From Variovorax paradoxus (GTDB taxonomy: Bacteria > Pseudomonadota > Gammaproteobacteria > Burkholderiales > Burkholderiaceae_C): a DNA stretch of 64,000 nt. Below the pieces are notes generated by a model. The model was not told where the DNA came from and did no database searches. It worked only from the letters and a program-made list of their open reading frames with translations. Within the stretch, counting starts at the first letter, position 1, and every line of letters begins with the position of its first letter. This document shows positions 44,712 to 54,595 of this stretch, piece after piece. The DNA lies in the NCBI RefSeq assembly GCF_018614915.1, contig NZ_JAGGNU010000056.1, positions 62,001-126,000 of the forward strand, in the 5' to 3' direction. The position numbers and the translations under genes are program-made.

Positions 44712-45941
44712 ATGCGCACACTGCTCACCCACGCGACGCTGATCGACTGCGTCCAGCCCCAAGCCATCGAGCATGCCAGCGTGCTGATCGAGGACGGCCG
44801 CATCCGCGAGATCCGCGCCCAGGCCCCTCCCCTGGAAGCGAGCGACGCCACCGTGATCGACCTGCAAGGCGCCTACCTGATGCCAGGCTTGTGGGACGTG
44901 CACATCCATCCCGACTACCTGTCGCTGGCCGACGTACCGCTCGCCGACCAGGTGACGCTCTTCGGCCACCGGTTGATGGCGGCACTGACCGAATCCGGCA
45001 TCACCGGCCTGCGCTCTGCAGGCACCCACAGCTACATGGACGTCGCCTGGAAGCGCGCCTTCGACTCGGGCCAGTACGTGGGTCCGCGCCTGTTCGCTGC
45101 CGGCCATTTCCTCACCACCACCGGCGGCCATTTCCTCGGCTCGGGCCATGCGCTGGAATGCGACGGACCCTACGGCTTCGTCAAGGCGATTCGCGAGCAG
45201 ATCAAGAACGGCGTGGACCACATCAAGCTCAACCTCTCCGGCGGCATCATGGGGCCGGCGTGGGACCGGCATCAGAACTCCTTCTTCCTGGACGACGAGT
45301 TGAAGGCGGCTTTCGACATCTGCCGCCTGCGCGAATTCAAGGTGATGGCCCACGCCACCAACCCCGAGGCGGTGAAGCACGCGATCCGCCTGGGCGCCCA
45401 CAGCGTGGAGCACGGCTACATCCTCGACGACGAATGCATCGAGCTCTTTCTCGAGCACGACACCTGGTACGTGCCGACGCTGTCGATCAGCCATCTCACG
45501 CCGGCCCAGGCCAGCAACGACTGGGAACGCCGCTGGGTCAAGAACCGCAACCTCGCGCACGCGCTGTGCTGCCGCGCCGACGCAGCATCCGACGTGCACG
45601 GCGGCTGGTTCGCGAAGGCGCTCCAGGCCGGCGTCAAGATGGCGCTGGGCTCGGACATCCGGCCCCTGAAGGATGCGGCGCTGCTCGAGATGGGGCTCTG
45701 GGTTCGCGACGGCGCCACGCCCTGGCAGACGCTGCAGGCCGCCACGAAGCATGGCGCGGCGGTCTGCGGCGTCGGCGAGGATCTGGGCACGGTGGAAGTG
45801 GGCAAGTTGGCCGACCTGATCGTCGTCGCCGCGAACCCGCTGGAAGACATCCACAACGTGCGGCGCCTGCTGCTGGTGTTGAAGGAGGGACGCGTCGTCT
45901 CGGACAAGCGCCGCCGAACTGCCGCCGATGCCGGTGCATGA
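44712..45941 (+). CDS. Amidohydrolase (dipeptidase/imidazolonepropionase-like)
   Basis: 409 residues. The amidohydrolase fold has the first metal motif VHIHPDY (His64, His66), Lys172 in HIKLNLSGG likely carbamylated to bridge two metals, His in VMAHATN and HSVEHGY, and Asp in LGSDIRP. The Lys and metal pattern matches Xaa-Pro or Xaa-Lys dipeptidase-like enzymes. It begins 20 bp after the binding protein. With the amino-acid oxidase behind it, it may release an amino acid from an imported amide or cyclic compound. The substrate is unknown. Confidence 0.85.
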   Translation: MRTLLTHATLIDCVQPQAIEHASVLIEDGRIREIRAQAPPLEASDATVIDLQGAYLMPGLWDVHIHPDYLSLADVPLADQVTLFGHRLMAALTESGITGLRSAGTHSYMDVAWKRAFDSGQYVGPRLFAAGHFLTTTGGHFLGSGHALECDGPYGFVKAIREQIKNGVDHIKLNLSGGIMGPAWDRHQNSFFLDDELKAAFDICRLREFKVMAHATNPEAVKHAIRLGAHSVEHGYILDDECIELFLEHDTWYVPTLSISHLTPAQASNDWERRWVKNRNLAHALCCRADAASDVHGGWFAKALQAGVKMALGSDIRPLKDAALLEMGLWVRDGATPWQTLQAATKHGAAVCGVGEDLGTVEVGKLADLIVVAANPLEDIHNVRRLLLVLKEGRVVSDKRRRTAADAGA

Positions 45942-47175
45942 GGCGCCGCTTGCCGTGGCGGTCGTCGGCGCGGGCGTCATCGGCAGCTGCATCGCGCTCG
46001 CGCTGCAGAAGCGCGGCGCCGCGGTCACGCTGATCGACCGCGACGAGCCCGGACGCGGCTGCAGCTACGGCAACTCGGGCGCCATCAGCCCGGGCTCGGT
46101 GGCGCCGCTCGCGATGCCTGGCATCCTGTCGTCGGTCCCCGGCATGCTGCTGGACGAAGAAAGCCCGCTGCATCTTCCGCTGCGCTACCTGCCGGCGGCG
46201 GTGCCCTGGCTGCTGCGCTTCGTCGCCTCCGCGCAGCCCTCGCGCGTTGCGCTCTCGGCCGCCAAGCTGGCCGCGCTGCACGCGGGCGCCATCGACCACC
46301 ATGCCCAGCTCGCGCGCGAGCTGGGCGTGGCCGAGCTGTTCGTGCGCCGCGGACATCTGCATCTCTATCCCGATGCGCGAGCGCTGGCCAAGGATGCCGC
46401 CGGCTGGCGCATGCGCAGGCATTACGGCTACCCGTTTCAGCAGCTCGACCGTGCCGGCATCCTGGCGCTCGAGCCGCGCGTGGGTGCGCGCTACCAGCTC
46501 GGCATCTTCATGGCCGACCACGCGACGATCGTCAATCCCTTTCGCTACGTGCAGGCGATGGTGCGCGGCTTCGACAGGCGCGGCGGCCGGCAGCGGCGCG
46601 ACGAAGTGCAGGCGATGACGCCGCTGGCCGACGGGCGCTGGCAGCTGCGCACGGCCGCCGAGGCCGATCCTGCGGCCAACACCTTCGACCGGATCGTGGT
46701 GGCCGCCGGCGCATGGGCGCGCCGGCTGCTGGACCCGCTCGGCGTGCGGCTCGCGCTCGAAAGCCAGCGCGGCTACCACGTGCAGTTCGACGGCGGGCGC
46801 GACATCGTCTCGCGCACCGTGGTGCTGGCCGATCGCAAGATCTTCGTCACGCCGATGGAAGACGGCCTGCGCGTCGGCGGCACGGTGGAGATCGGCGGCC
46901 TCGAGAGCCCGCCCGAGCCGCGCCGCGCCGCGATCCTCGAGCGCATCGCGCGCGAGACCTTCGGCGGCCTCGACGCGCTTTCATCCACGCAGTGGATGGG
47001 CCACCGGCCCTGCATGCCCGATTCGGTGCCGGTCATCGGCCCCGCCGCCGGGCGGCCCGGCCTGTGGCTCGCCGTCGGCCATGGGCACCTCGGCCTGACG
47101 GATTCCATCAACACGGCGCAGCGTATCGCCGACGGCATGCTCGCCGTGCCTTCCGGGTCCCGATCGCTGGTGTGA
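45928..47175 (+). CDS. FAD-dependent D-amino-acid-dehydrogenase-like oxidoreductase
   Basis: 415 residues. The N-terminal dinucleotide fold is VAVVGAGVIGSCIALALQKRG, with GCSYGNSGAISPGSVAPLAMP as in DadA-type enzymes. The C-terminal part has MGHRPCMPDSVPVIG and GHGHLGLTDS, the DAO-family FAD-closing motif. It oxidises an amine, imine or D-amino acid with transfer of electrons to the respiratory chain. The start overlaps the amidohydrolase gene by 14 bp, supporting a joint pathway. Confidence 0.88.
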   Translation: MPVHEAPLAVAVVGAGVIGSCIALALQKRGAAVTLIDRDEPGRGCSYGNSGAISPGSVAPLAMPGILSSVPGMLLDEESPLHLPLRYLPAAVPWLLRFVASAQPSRVALSAAKLAALHAGAIDHHAQLARELGVAELFVRRGHLHLYPDARALAKDAAGWRMRRHYGYPFQQLDRAGILALEPRVGARYQLGIFMADHATIVNPFRYVQAMVRGFDRRGGRQRRDEVQAMTPLADGRWQLRTAAEADPAANTFDRIVVAAGAWARRLLDPLGVRLALESQRGYHVQFDGGRDIVSRTVVLADRKIFVTPMEDGLRVGGTVEIGGLESPPEPRRAAILERIARETFGGLDALSSTQWMGHRPCMPDSVPVIGPAAGRPGLWLAVGHGHLGLTDSINTAQRIADGMLAVPSGSRSLV

Positions 47176-47230
47176 GAGCCGCGAACACGCCATGCGCGCT
47201 GTGGAACCTGAACAGTGCCGGATCTCAGCG

Positions 47231-47440
47231 TTACGTTCTGCCTGTCTGGGATGAATGCCTCATCCCTTCCTTCGAGTTCGTCTGGTTGCCGACGGATTCT
47301 TCCAGTGCCGAGCCACCGGTCGATTTCACGGTATCGAGGTCTCGATTTCGATGCTCCGTCGGCGGAGTGACCTTCGACGGGTCCTTGGCTCCCAGTTTCG
47401 GGTCCTCGGATGGCTGCGTGTTCTGCGGTTTGCGTTGCAT
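47231..47440 (-). CDS. Small hydrophilic protein
   Basis: 69 residues, highly charged and disordered (NTQPSEDPKLGAKDPSK, then KEGMRHSSQTGRT). The ATG is preceded by GGAGGTACACGC, a very strong ribosome site that occurs three times in a row upstream. No family is recognised. The unusually strong site is the main evidence that it is translated. Confidence 0.5.
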   Translation of the reverse strand: MQRKPQNTQPSEDPKLGAKDPSKVTPPTEHRNRDLDTVKSTGGSALEESVGNQTNSKEGMRHSSQTGRT

Positions 47441-47442
47441 GC

Positions 47443-47483
47443 GTGTACCTCCGTGTACCTCCAGGTGTGTACCGTGTACCTCC
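47443..47483 (-). repeat. Three copies of GGAGGTACAC upstream of the small gene
   Basis: GGAGGTACAC on the minus strand is found at 47443-47452, 47453-47462 and 47474-47483. The copy nearest the ATG serves as its ribosome site. The other two could be extra ribosome landing sites or the product of local duplication. Confidence 0.8.
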
Positions 47484-47602
47484 AGGTATTCAGTTCACCC
47501 TAGGCCACCGCCGCCGTCCGTGCGTGTAGGAGCGAACCGCAGAAAAGCCATCGCATGAAGCGCATCGCCTCTGCGGGCGAATGATGGAAGCATCGCCCAA
47601 TG

Positions 47603-47638
47603 AAAAAAGCCCCGACTCGAAGATGAGGCGGGGCTTTT
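47603..47638 (-). terminator. Intrinsic terminator after tRNA-Ser
   Basis: A 10-bp stem AAAAGCCCCG/CGGGGCTTTT with a 14-nt loop, followed by a T run on the minus strand. The left and right arms also give an A/T flank on the plus strand, so it may work both ways. It lies 23 bp after the tRNA 3' end. Confidence 0.85.
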
Positions 47639-47660
47639 GTGGATTGCCTTGGATGAATCT

Positions 47661-47753
47661 TGGCGGAACCGGAGGGATTCGAACCCTCGATGAGGCTCTA
47701 CACCCCATACTCCCTTAGCAGGGGAGCACCTTCGGCCACTCGGTCACAGTTCC
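47661..47753 (-). tRNA. tRNA-Ser (GCU anticodon)
   Basis: 93 nt including an encoded CCA. The acceptor stem GGAACTG pairs with CGGTTCC, the discriminator is G and the T loop GGTTCGAATC is present. The anticodon loop CTGCTAA gives GCT, reading serine AGC/AGU codons, and the long variable arm typical of tRNA-Ser follows. It lies between lysC and a small hydrophilic-protein gene with an intrinsic terminator downstream. Confidence 0.95.
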
Positions 47754-47775
47754 TGAAAAGCGAGATTATGCCAGC

Positions 47776-49044
47776 TTAGGAGGCCGGTTGATCGAGATCG
47801 AAGGCCTTGTGCAGCGCGCGCACTGCGAGCTCCATGTACTTTTCGTCGATCACCACCGAGGTCTTGATCTCGCTGGTCGAGATCATCTGGATGTTGATGC
47901 CCTCTTCGCTCAGCACGCGGAACATCTTGCTCGCCACGCCGACGTGGCTGCGCATGCCGATGCCGACGATGCTGACCTTGCAGATCTTGGTGTCGCCGAC
48001 GATGTCGGCCGCGCCCAGCGTGGGCAGCACCTTGGCCTTGAGCAGGTCGATCGCTTTCGCGTAGTCGTTGCGGTGCACCGTGAAGCTGAAGTCGGTGCGC
48101 CCGTCCTTGCTCAGGTTCTGGATGATGACGTCGACCTCGATGTTCGCGTCGGCGATGGCGCCGAGGATGTGGTACGCGATGCCGGGCTTGTCGGGCACGC
48201 CGAGCACGGAGATCTTGGCTTCGTCGCGGTTGAAAGCGATGCCGGATACGACGGCTTGTTCCATGTTTTCGTCTTCCTCGAATGTGATCAGGGTGCCGGA
48301 CCGGGCTTCTTCCCGGATGTCGATGTCCCACGGCGTGAAGCTCGACAGCACGCGCAGGGGCACCTTGTACTTGCCGGCGAATTCGACCGAGCGGATCTGC
48401 AGCACCTTCGAGCCGAGGCTCGCCATCTCGAGCATTTCCTCGAAGCTCACGGTGGTCAGCCGGCGGGCGTCGGGCTCGACCCGCGGGTCGGTGGTGTAGA
48501 CGCCGTCGACGTCGGTGTAGATGAGGCACTCGTGCGCCTTCATCGCCGCCGCGATCGCGACCGCTGAGGTGTCGCTGCCGCCACGTCCCAGCGTGGTGAT
48601 GTTGCCGCCCTCGTCCACGCCCTGGAAGCCGGTGACGACGACGACCTTGCCGGCATCGAGGTCGGCGCGCACGCGCTCGTCGTCGATGCTCTCGATGCGG
48701 GCCTTGGTGAAGGCGCTGTCGGTTTTCACCTGCACCTGCCAGCCGGCGTAGCTGACCGCCTCCATGCCCTCGGCCTGCAGCGCGATCGCCAGCAATGCCG
48801 AGGAGGCCTGCTCGCCGGTCGCGGCCAGCATGTCGAGCTCGCGGTTGTGGTCGTCGCCGGGCTTGGGAGGTGCCAGCTCTTTCGCGAGCCCGAGCAGGCG
48901 ATTGGTTTCGCCGCTCATCGCGCTCGGCACCACCACCATCTGGTGGCCGGCGCGTGCCCACTTGGCGACGCGCTTGGCGACATTGCGGATGCGCTCGGTC
49001 GAGCCCATCGACGTGCCGCCGTATTTGTGAACGATCAATGCCAT
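47776..49044 (-). CDS. lysC: Aspartate kinase
   Basis: 422 residues. The ATP-binding start KYGGTSMGSTERI and the aspartate-site GRGGSDTSAVAIAAAM are present, followed by two ACT domains (about 265-340 and 345-415) for feedback control. It makes aspartyl phosphate, the first step to lysine, threonine and methionine. The length is that of lysC-type monofunctional aspartokinases. A tilS gene lies directly upstream (86 bp), an order often seen in betaproteobacteria. Confidence 0.95.
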   Translation of the reverse strand: MALIVHKYGGTSMGSTERIRNVAKRVAKWARAGHQMVVVPSAMSGETNRLLGLAKELAPPKPGDDHNRELDMLAATGEQASSALLAIALQAEGMEAVSYAGWQVQVKTDSAFTKARIESIDDERVRADLDAGKVVVVTGFQGVDEGGNITTLGRGGSDTSAVAIAAAMKAHECLIYTDVDGVYTTDPRVEPDARRLTTVSFEEMLEMASLGSKVLQIRSVEFAGKYKVPLRVLSSFTPWDIDIREEARSGTLITFEEDENMEQAVVSGIAFNRDEAKISVLGVPDKPGIAYHILGAIADANIEVDVIIQNLSKDGRTDFSFTVHRNDYAKAIDLLKAKVLPTLGAADIVGDTKICKVSIVGIGMRSHVGVASKMFRVLSEEGINIQMISTSEIKTSVVIDEKYMELAVRALHKAFDLDQPAS

Positions 49045-49130
49045 GGATGAAGTCAAGACAGAAGGATTCGGATACCGCAATGCCGGCATCCGTGTTCCGC
49101 CGAGGCGCCATTCAGCGCCAGGGCTGCGGG

Positions 49131-50084
49131 CTACGGCAGGGGACGGGCATTGTACCAACGCAGGAACTCGCCCTCGCGCTGGACGTAGCCATCGGCCACC
49201 TTGAGGTGGATTCGGTGGCCGCGGGTGCTGCAGGCCTCGATCTGGTCGAGCAGTTGTTCGAGCTGGGCCTCGCTGGGCATCGCGCGGTACTCGCGCTTGA
49301 GCCAGTGGCGCAGGGCGTTGGCGAGCCGGTCGCGCGGCAGCGCGCGCAGGGCGGCGAGCGCCGGCGGCGAACCCGCGGCCGCGATGTCGCCCGCGGCCAG
49401 CTCGGCCAGCAGGCGCGAGGCCTTGGCCGCATTGCGCGCCGAGCGCGCGAAGGTCTCGCGGAACTGCGGCAGCGCCGCGGCGAGCGCCGGCAGCACGTCG
49501 CGGCGAATACGGTTGCGCGTGTAACGCCGATCGGCGTTGCTGGGGTCGTCGATGTGGGCGGTGCCGCTGGCGGCGATCCATTCGCGCAGCGCGCCCGCAT
49601 GCACCTCGAGCAGCGGACGATGGAAGTCGACGCCATGCCGCAGCATCTGCCGCGGCATGGCGGCCAATCCGTCGAGGCCGGCTCCGCGGCTGAGAGCGAT
49701 GAGCATCGTCTCCACCTGGTCATCGGCATGCTGTGCCAGCGCGACATGCTGCAGGCCATGCGCCTGGGCCAGCGCAGCCAGCGTTTCGTAGCGTGCCCGG
49801 CGCGCCGCATCTTCCGGGCTTTCGCCGGGTGCATGCCGGGCATCGACACGGCCCACGTGCAGCGGCACCCCCAGCGCACGGCAGGTGGCCGCGCAATGGA
49901 TCTCGAACTCGTCGGCGGCGTGCTGCAGGCCGTGATGGACGTGCAAGGCCTGGACCTGGCCGGGCCAGCGGCCCGCGGCGGCATGCAGCAAGGCCGTGGA
50001 GTCGGCGCCGCCGCTGTAGGCGATGCCCAGCGGCAAGGGCGCCTCCCAGGACGCAAGCGCTGGGGCGGCGGGATTCTCCATCAT
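49131..50084 (-). CDS. tilS: tRNA(Ile) lysidine synthase, short form
   Basis: 317 residues. The PP-loop SGGADS is at residues 24-29, and the QHADDQVETMLI and YTRNRIRRDVLP motifs are present. It makes lysidine at the wobble base of the AUA-reading tRNA(Ile). The protein is shorter than the E. coli enzyme because the C-terminal domain is largely missing, a form seen in other species. Two adjacent ATGs exist (50084 and 50081). It is 33 bp after accA on the same strand. Confidence 0.92.
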   Translation of the reverse strand: MMENPAAPALASWEAPLPLGIAYSGGADSTALLHAAAGRWPGQVQALHVHHGLQHAADEFEIHCAATCRALGVPLHVGRVDARHAPGESPEDAARRARYETLAALAQAHGLQHVALAQHADDQVETMLIALSRGAGLDGLAAMPRQMLRHGVDFHRPLLEVHAGALREWIAASGTAHIDDPSNADRRYTRNRIRRDVLPALAAALPQFRETFARSARNAAKASRLLAELAAGDIAAAGSPPALAALRALPRDRLANALRHWLKREYRAMPSEAQLEQLLDQIEACSTRGHRIHLKVADGYVQREGEFLRWYNARPLP

Positions 50085-50117
50085 GGGCAGCGGACCGACA
50101 ACGGCCCGCGCGACGGG

Positions 50118-51098
50118 CTACCTGGCGCTCTCGGCCTTGGTGTCGGCGAAGCGGCCGTAGCTCTGCAGGCGTTCGTAGCGGCGGTCGAGCAGCTCCTTCG
50201 GCTTCAGGTCGGCGACCTGGCGGAAGGTGTCGTTGAGTGCACGCTTGAGGAAGGCTGCCATTTGGCGGTGGTCCCGGTGCGCGCCGCCGACCGGCTCGTT
50301 GACGATCTTGTCGATCAGGCCCAGGGCCTTGAGCCGGTGTGCGGTGATGCCGAGCGCATCGGCCGCTTCCTTGGCCTTGTCGCTGGTCTTCCAGAGGATC
50401 GAGGCACAGCCTTCGGGACTGATCACCGAGTAGATGGAATATTGCAGCATCACCACCTGATCGCCGACCGAGATCGCCAGCGCACCGCCGGAACCGCCCT
50501 CTCCGATGATCGTCACGATGATCGGCACCTCGAGCTGCGCCATCTCGAAGATGTTGCGACCGATGGCCTCGGACTGGCCGCGCTCCTCGGCATCGATGCC
50601 GGGGTAGGCGCCCGGCGTGTCGACGAAGGTGAACACCGGCAGCTTGAACTTCTCGGCGGTCTTCATGAGCCTGAGCGCCTTGCGGTAGCCCTCGGGCTTG
50701 CTCATGCCGAAGTTGCGCGCGGTTCGCTCCTTGGTGTCGCGGCCCTTCTGGTGGCCCAGCACCATGCAGGGCGTGCCGTTGAAGCGCGCCAGGCCGCCGA
50801 CGATGGAGAGGTCGTCCGCGAAGTGGCGGTCGCCGTGCAATTCGACGAAGTCGGTGAAGATTTCGTTCACGTAGTCGAGCGTGTACGGCCGTTCCGGATG
50901 GCGCGCGATCTTGGTGATCTGCCAGGGGGTCAGGTCGCTGTAGATGTCCTTGGTGAGCTGCAGGCTCTTCTTGCCGAGCTGATCGATCTCTTCCGAAATG
51001 TCGACCGCCGATTCGGTCTGCACATAGCGCAGTTCTTCGATCTTGGATTCGAGCTCAGCGACGGGCTGCTCGAAGTCGAGGAAGGTTCGTTTCGCCAA
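50118..51098 (-). CDS. accA: Acetyl-CoA carboxylase carboxyltransferase alpha subunit
   Basis: 326 residues. It has the AccA pattern [17 protein letters not shown] at the start and [19 protein letters not shown], then [20 protein letters not shown] and [11 protein letters not shown] in the middle. The start is TTG at 51098, giving the normal N-terminus, and AGGAGA stands 6 bp before it. With AccD it moves the carboxyl from biotin to acetyl-CoA to give malonyl-CoA. It lies 15 bp after a DNA-glycosylase gene on the same strand. Confidence 0.94.
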   Translation of the reverse strand: MAKRTFLDFEQPVAELESKIEELRYVQTESAVDISEEIDQLGKKSLQLTKDIYSDLTPWQITKIARHPERPYTLDYVNEIFTDFVELHGDRHFADDLSIVGGLARFNGTPCMVLGHQKGRDTKERTARNFGMSKPEGYRKALRLMKTAEKFKLPVFTFVDTPGAYPGIDAEERGQSEAIGRNIFEMAQLEVPIIVTIIGEGGSGGALAISVGDQVVMLQYSIYSVISPEGCASILWKTSDKAKEAADALGITAHRLKALGLIDKIVNEPVGGAHRDHRQMAAFLKRALNDTFRQVADLKPKELLDRRYERLQSYGRFADTKAESAR

Positions 51099-51113
51099 CG
51101 TCTTCTCCTGTTG

Positions 51114-51773
51114 TCAGTATGCGACCGGTAGCGGGTCGAGCGATCGCCAAATATACCAAGTCGCGACGCTGCAATATGGCGCCCAGGCCACGGCGACCTC
51201 CCGGGCATCGCTGCGGCTCACCGGGTCGCCGGAAAAATAGCTCCGGCTGATACCGTTGATCAGTCCGAGGTCGTCCAGCGGCAGCACGTTCGGCCGCATC
51301 AGGTGGAAGATCAGGAACATCTCGGCGGTCCAGCGGCCGATGCCGCGGATCGCGACCAGTTCCGCGACGATCATCTCGTCGGACATGTCTTCCCACGCGT
51401 CGACGTGCACGACGCCGGCATCGAAATGCAGTGCCAGGTCGACCAGGTATTCGATCTTGCGCGCCGACAGGCCGGCGGCGCGCATGTCGTCGACCTTGAG
51501 CTTCAGCACGTTGGCCGGCGTCATCCTGCGTGGCAGCTCGGCGAAGCGGTCCCAGACAGACTGCGCCGCCTTCACCGAGATCTGCTGGCCGACGATGCTG
51601 CGCGCCAGGGTAGTGAAGGCGTCACCGCGCGACTCCAGGCAGGCATCGCCGAACTGCGGAATCAGCCGCTTCATGACGCGGTCTTTCTTGGCCAGGTGCT
51701 TGCAGGCTTCTTCCCAGTAGTCGGGGGTGAAGACTTCGATGGTCGGCTTCTTGGCGGGCGGCATGGTTGGCAT
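51114..51773 (-). CDS. DNA-3-methyladenine glycosylase II (HhH-GPD family)
   Basis: 219 residues. The helix-hairpin-helix with LVAIRGIGRWTAEMFLIFHL and the catalytic Asp168 in NVLPLDDLGL are present, as is SIVGQQISVKAA near residue 60. No iron-sulfur cluster cysteines are seen. This size matches the short AlkA-like enzymes that remove 3-methyladenine and other alkylated bases. Its place between cysS and accA is probably co-transcription rather than shared function. Confidence 0.9.
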   Translation of the reverse strand: MPTMPPAKKPTIEVFTPDYWEEACKHLAKKDRVMKRLIPQFGDACLESRGDAFTTLARSIVGQQISVKAAQSVWDRFAELPRRMTPANVLKLKVDDMRAAGLSARKIEYLVDLALHFDAGVVHVDAWEDMSDEMIVAELVAIRGIGRWTAEMFLIFHLMRPNVLPLDDLGLINGISRSYFSGDPVSRSDAREVAVAWAPYCSVATWYIWRSLDPLPVAY

Positions 51774-51786
51774 GGTTCTTATGCGC

Positions 51787-53163
51787 TCACTTGACCACGG
51801 TCCACGTCGTACCGGTCGGCGAGTCCTTCAGCTCGATGCCTCGCGCGAGCAGATCTTTCCGGATGCGGTCGGCTTCAGCGAAATTCTTCGCCACCTTGGC
51901 CTGCGCGCGCTGCGCGATCAGGGCCTGGATCGAGGCATCGTCGAGCGTGCTGCCGGCCTGCAGGAACTGCTGCGGGTCGCCCTGCAGCAGGCCGATGCAG
52001 CCTCCCAGTGCCTTCAACAGACCGGCGGCCTCGGGCGATCGCGTGCGGTTCACTTCGCCGGCCAGGTCGAAGAGTACGGCCACCGCTTCGGGCGTGCCGA
52101 AGTCCTCGTCCATCGCCGCCTTGAAGCGCGCGGCATGGGGCGCGCGCCAGTCGATGGCGACCGCGGCCGGGGGCACCCCGTGCAGCGCCGTGTAGAGCCG
52201 CTTGAGCGAGGCGCGCGCGTCGTCGAGGTGCACGTCGCTGTAGTTGAGCGGACTGCGGTAGTGCGCCCGGACGATGAAGAAACGCACGGTCTCGGCATCG
52301 AATTTCTTCAGTACGTCGCGAATCAAGAAGAAATTGCCCAGGCTCTTGGACATCTTCTCGTCGTCGATGTTGATGAAGCCGTTGTGCATCCAGACGCGGG
52401 CCAGCGGCTGGCCGCTCGCGCCTTCGCTTTGCGCGATCTCGTTCTCGTGGTGCGGAAACTGGAGGTCCATGCCGCCGCCATGGATGTCGACCGTTTCGCC
52501 GAGCAATTGGCAGGCCATGGCCGAGCACTCGATGTGCCAGCCGGGGCGGCCCGCGCCGTAGTCGCTGGCCCACTTGACTTCGTCGGGCTCCGTGGGCTTC
52601 GCACTCTTCCACAGCACAGGGTCGAGCGGATCTTCCTTGCCGTCCAGCACGGCGACGCGTTCGCCGGCATGAAGCTCGTCGAGGGTCTTGCCGCTCAGCT
52701 TGCCGTAGCCCGGGAACTTGCGCACCGCGTAATTGACGTCGCCGTTGGTCGAGCGGTAGGCCAGGCCTTTCATTTCGAGCGTGGCGATCATCGACAGCAT
52801 CTGCGGAACGAACTCGGTGGCCCGCGGCTCGTGCGTCGGCCGCTCAATGCCCAGCGCATCGGCATCCTCGTGCAACGCGTCGATCATGCGGTCGGTGAGC
52901 GCGCGAATGCTTTCGCCGTTCTCCACCGCGCGGCGGATGATCTTGTCGTCGATGTCGGTGATGTTGCGTACGTAGTCGACCTCGAATCCCGACAGTTTCA
53001 GCCAGCGCTGCACCACGTCGAAGGCGACCATCGAGCGCGCATGGCCCAGGTGGCAATAGTCGTAGACCGTCATTCCGCACACGTACATGCGCACCCTGCC
53101 AGGTTGCAAGGGAGAAAACTCCTCCAGCTCGCGCGAGAGCGTGTTGTAGATGCGAAGACTCAT
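51787..53163 (-). CDS. cysS: Cysteinyl-tRNA synthetase
   Basis: 458 residues. Class I signatures are HLGH in [11 protein letters not shown] and KMSKS in [11 protein letters not shown]. Zinc-site residues Cys ([12 protein letters not shown]), the HIECSAMA Cys and the [11 protein letters not shown]is are in place. The ATG at 53163 gives the usual N-terminus [15 protein letters not shown]. The gene is divergent from a TPR-protein gene with a 193-bp gap. It is the first gene of a minus-strand run with the glycosylase, accA, tilS and lysC genes. Confidence 0.96.
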   Translation of the reverse strand: MSLRIYNTLSRELEEFSPLQPGRVRMYVCGMTVYDYCHLGHARSMVAFDVVQRWLKLSGFEVDYVRNITDIDDKIIRRAVENGESIRALTDRMIDALHEDADALGIERPTHEPRATEFVPQMLSMIATLEMKGLAYRSTNGDVNYAVRKFPGYGKLSGKTLDELHAGERVAVLDGKEDPLDPVLWKSAKPTEPDEVKWASDYGAGRPGWHIECSAMACQLLGETVDIHGGGMDLQFPHHENEIAQSEGASGQPLARVWMHNGFINIDDEKMSKSLGNFFLIRDVLKKFDAETVRFFIVRAHYRSPLNYSDVHLDDARASLKRLYTALHGVPPAAVAIDWRAPHAARFKAAMDEDFGTPEAVAVLFDLAGEVNRTRSPEAAGLLKALGGCIGLLQGDPQQFLQAGSTLDDASIQALIAQRAQAKVAKNFAEADRIRKDLLARGIELKDSPTGTTWTVVK

Positions 53164-53356
53164 GAGGCTCAGAACGCATCGCTTCGCGCCCATGCGATAC
53201 GGGCGGGCGACAGGGGTTTTTCAGGGGTGTGGATGCTACGGCAACGAGGGGATGGACGTGGCCCCTCGGCTACAATCCGCCCCAGTATAAACGGCCGCTG
53301 CCGGATATTTTTCGGGTGTTTTCGAGGCCCGCGTCCCTCCCATCTCTCGAGGCTTC

Positions 53357-53938
53357 ATGAAGCACGCCGCTTTCCACTTCCCCAGGTTCCTGCGCATCTT
53401 TTCGGCCCTTCTGTTCGTGCTCGCCGCCGGCGCGGCGCAAGCCGACGACTATGCCGACGTCAACGCCTTGCTGCGTCAGGGCAAGCCCCAGGAAGCGCTG
53501 GCCAAGGCCGATGCCTATATAGCCGGCAAGCCGCGCGATCCGCAAATGCGCTTTCTGCGCGGCGTCATCCTGACCGAGCAAGGCAAGCAGGCGGACGCAA
53601 TCGCGGTCTTCACGCAACTCACCCAGGATTTCCCCGAGTTGCCCGAGCCCTACAACAACCTGGCGGCGCTGTACGCCGCGCAAAGCCAGTTCGACAAGGC
53701 GCGGGCCGCGCTCGAAATGGCGATCAAGCTCAACCCGAGCTACGCCACTGCGCACGAAAACCTGGGCGACGTCTACGCCCGTCTCGCCGGCCAGTCCTAT
53801 GGCCGCGCCCAGCAGCTCGAAGCCGGCAACGCCAGCGTGGCGCCCAAGCTCGCGCTGATTCGCCAGCTCTTCTCTGCGCCGGCGCCCGGTGCGCTGCCGC
53901 CGGTGCCGAGCGTCATTCGCAAGCCCGTTCGCCAATAA
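53357..53938 (+). CDS. Exported TPR-repeat protein
   Basis: 193 residues. A signal peptide (IFSALLFVLAAGAAQA) is followed by about four TPR-like helices pairs (DVNALLRQGKPQEALAKADA, LRGVILTEQGKQADAIAVF and EPYNNLAALYAAQSQFDKAR). A Pro-rich tail (APAPGALPPVPS) ends the protein. It should be periplasmic and act as a protein-protein scaffold. It is placed upstream of two cyclophilin genes on the same strand, 62 bp before the first, so it may help with envelope protein folding. Confidence 0.85.
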   Translation: MKHAAFHFPRFLRIFSALLFVLAAGAAQADDYADVNALLRQGKPQEALAKADAYIAGKPRDPQMRFLRGVILTEQGKQADAIAVFTQLTQDFPELPEPYNNLAALYAAQSQFDKARAALEMAIKLNPSYATAHENLGDVYARLAGQSYGRAQQLEAGNASVAPKLALIRQLFSAPAPGALPPVPSVIRKPVRQ

Positions 53939-54000
53939 GCACGCGCTGCCTGCCGCGCCGTCGCGCGGCGCAGCGCTTCTTCCCAAAAGCGAGTCTTCTC

Positions 54001-54579
54001 TTGAACATCCACGCCTTTTCACGCCGCACGGCACTGGTCATGGCCGCGACGCTGGCCATCGCGAGCCCCAGCTGGGCACAGAGCGCGCCGCGCGTCAAGC
54101 TCGGCACCTCGGCCGGCGACATCGTGGTCGAACTCGCGCCGGACAAGGCGCCGAAGACGGTCGAGAACTTCCTGCAGTACGTCAAGGACAAGCACTACGA
54201 CGGCACGGTGTTCCACCGCGTGATCGACGGCTTCATGATCCAGGGCGGCGGCTTCACGGCCGACCTGCAGCAAAAGGCCACCCGCGCGCCGATTCCGCTC
54301 GAGGCCAACAACGGCCTCAAGAACGACAAATACACGATCGCGATGGCGCGCACCGGCAATCCCAATTCCGCCACCTCGCAGTTCTTCATCAACGTGAAGG
54401 ACAACGCGATGCTCAACGCCCCCAGCCCCGACGGCTACGGCTACACCGTGTTCGGCAAGGTGGTGGCGGGTGCCGAGGTGGTCGACAAAATCCGCGCTGC
54501 GCGCACGGGCAACAAGAACGGCATGCAGGACGTGCCGGTCGAAACCATCACCATCCAGTCCGCCACCGTGGCGAAGTAA
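54001..54579 (+). CDS. ppiA: Periplasmic peptidyl-prolyl isomerase (cyclophilin)
   Basis: 192 residues with a TTG start at 54001. This start alone gives a full signal peptide ([20 protein letters not shown], cleavage after SWAQ). The ATG at 54040 would cut into it. The cyclophilin domain has [20 protein letters not shown], the active-site Arg in FHRV and [10 protein letters not shown]. It catalyses cis-trans isomerisation of proline bonds in exported proteins. It is followed 16 bp later by a cytoplasmic paralogue. Confidence 0.9.
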   Translation: MNIHAFSRRTALVMAATLAIASPSWAQSAPRVKLGTSAGDIVVELAPDKAPKTVENFLQYVKDKHYDGTVFHRVIDGFMIQGGGFTADLQQKATRAPIPLEANNGLKNDKYTIAMARTGNPNSATSQFFINVKDNAMLNAPSPDGYGYTVFGKVVAGAEVVDKIRAARTGNKNGMQDVPVETITIQSATVAK

Positions 54580-54595
54580 CCTGAAGGAGCAACCC

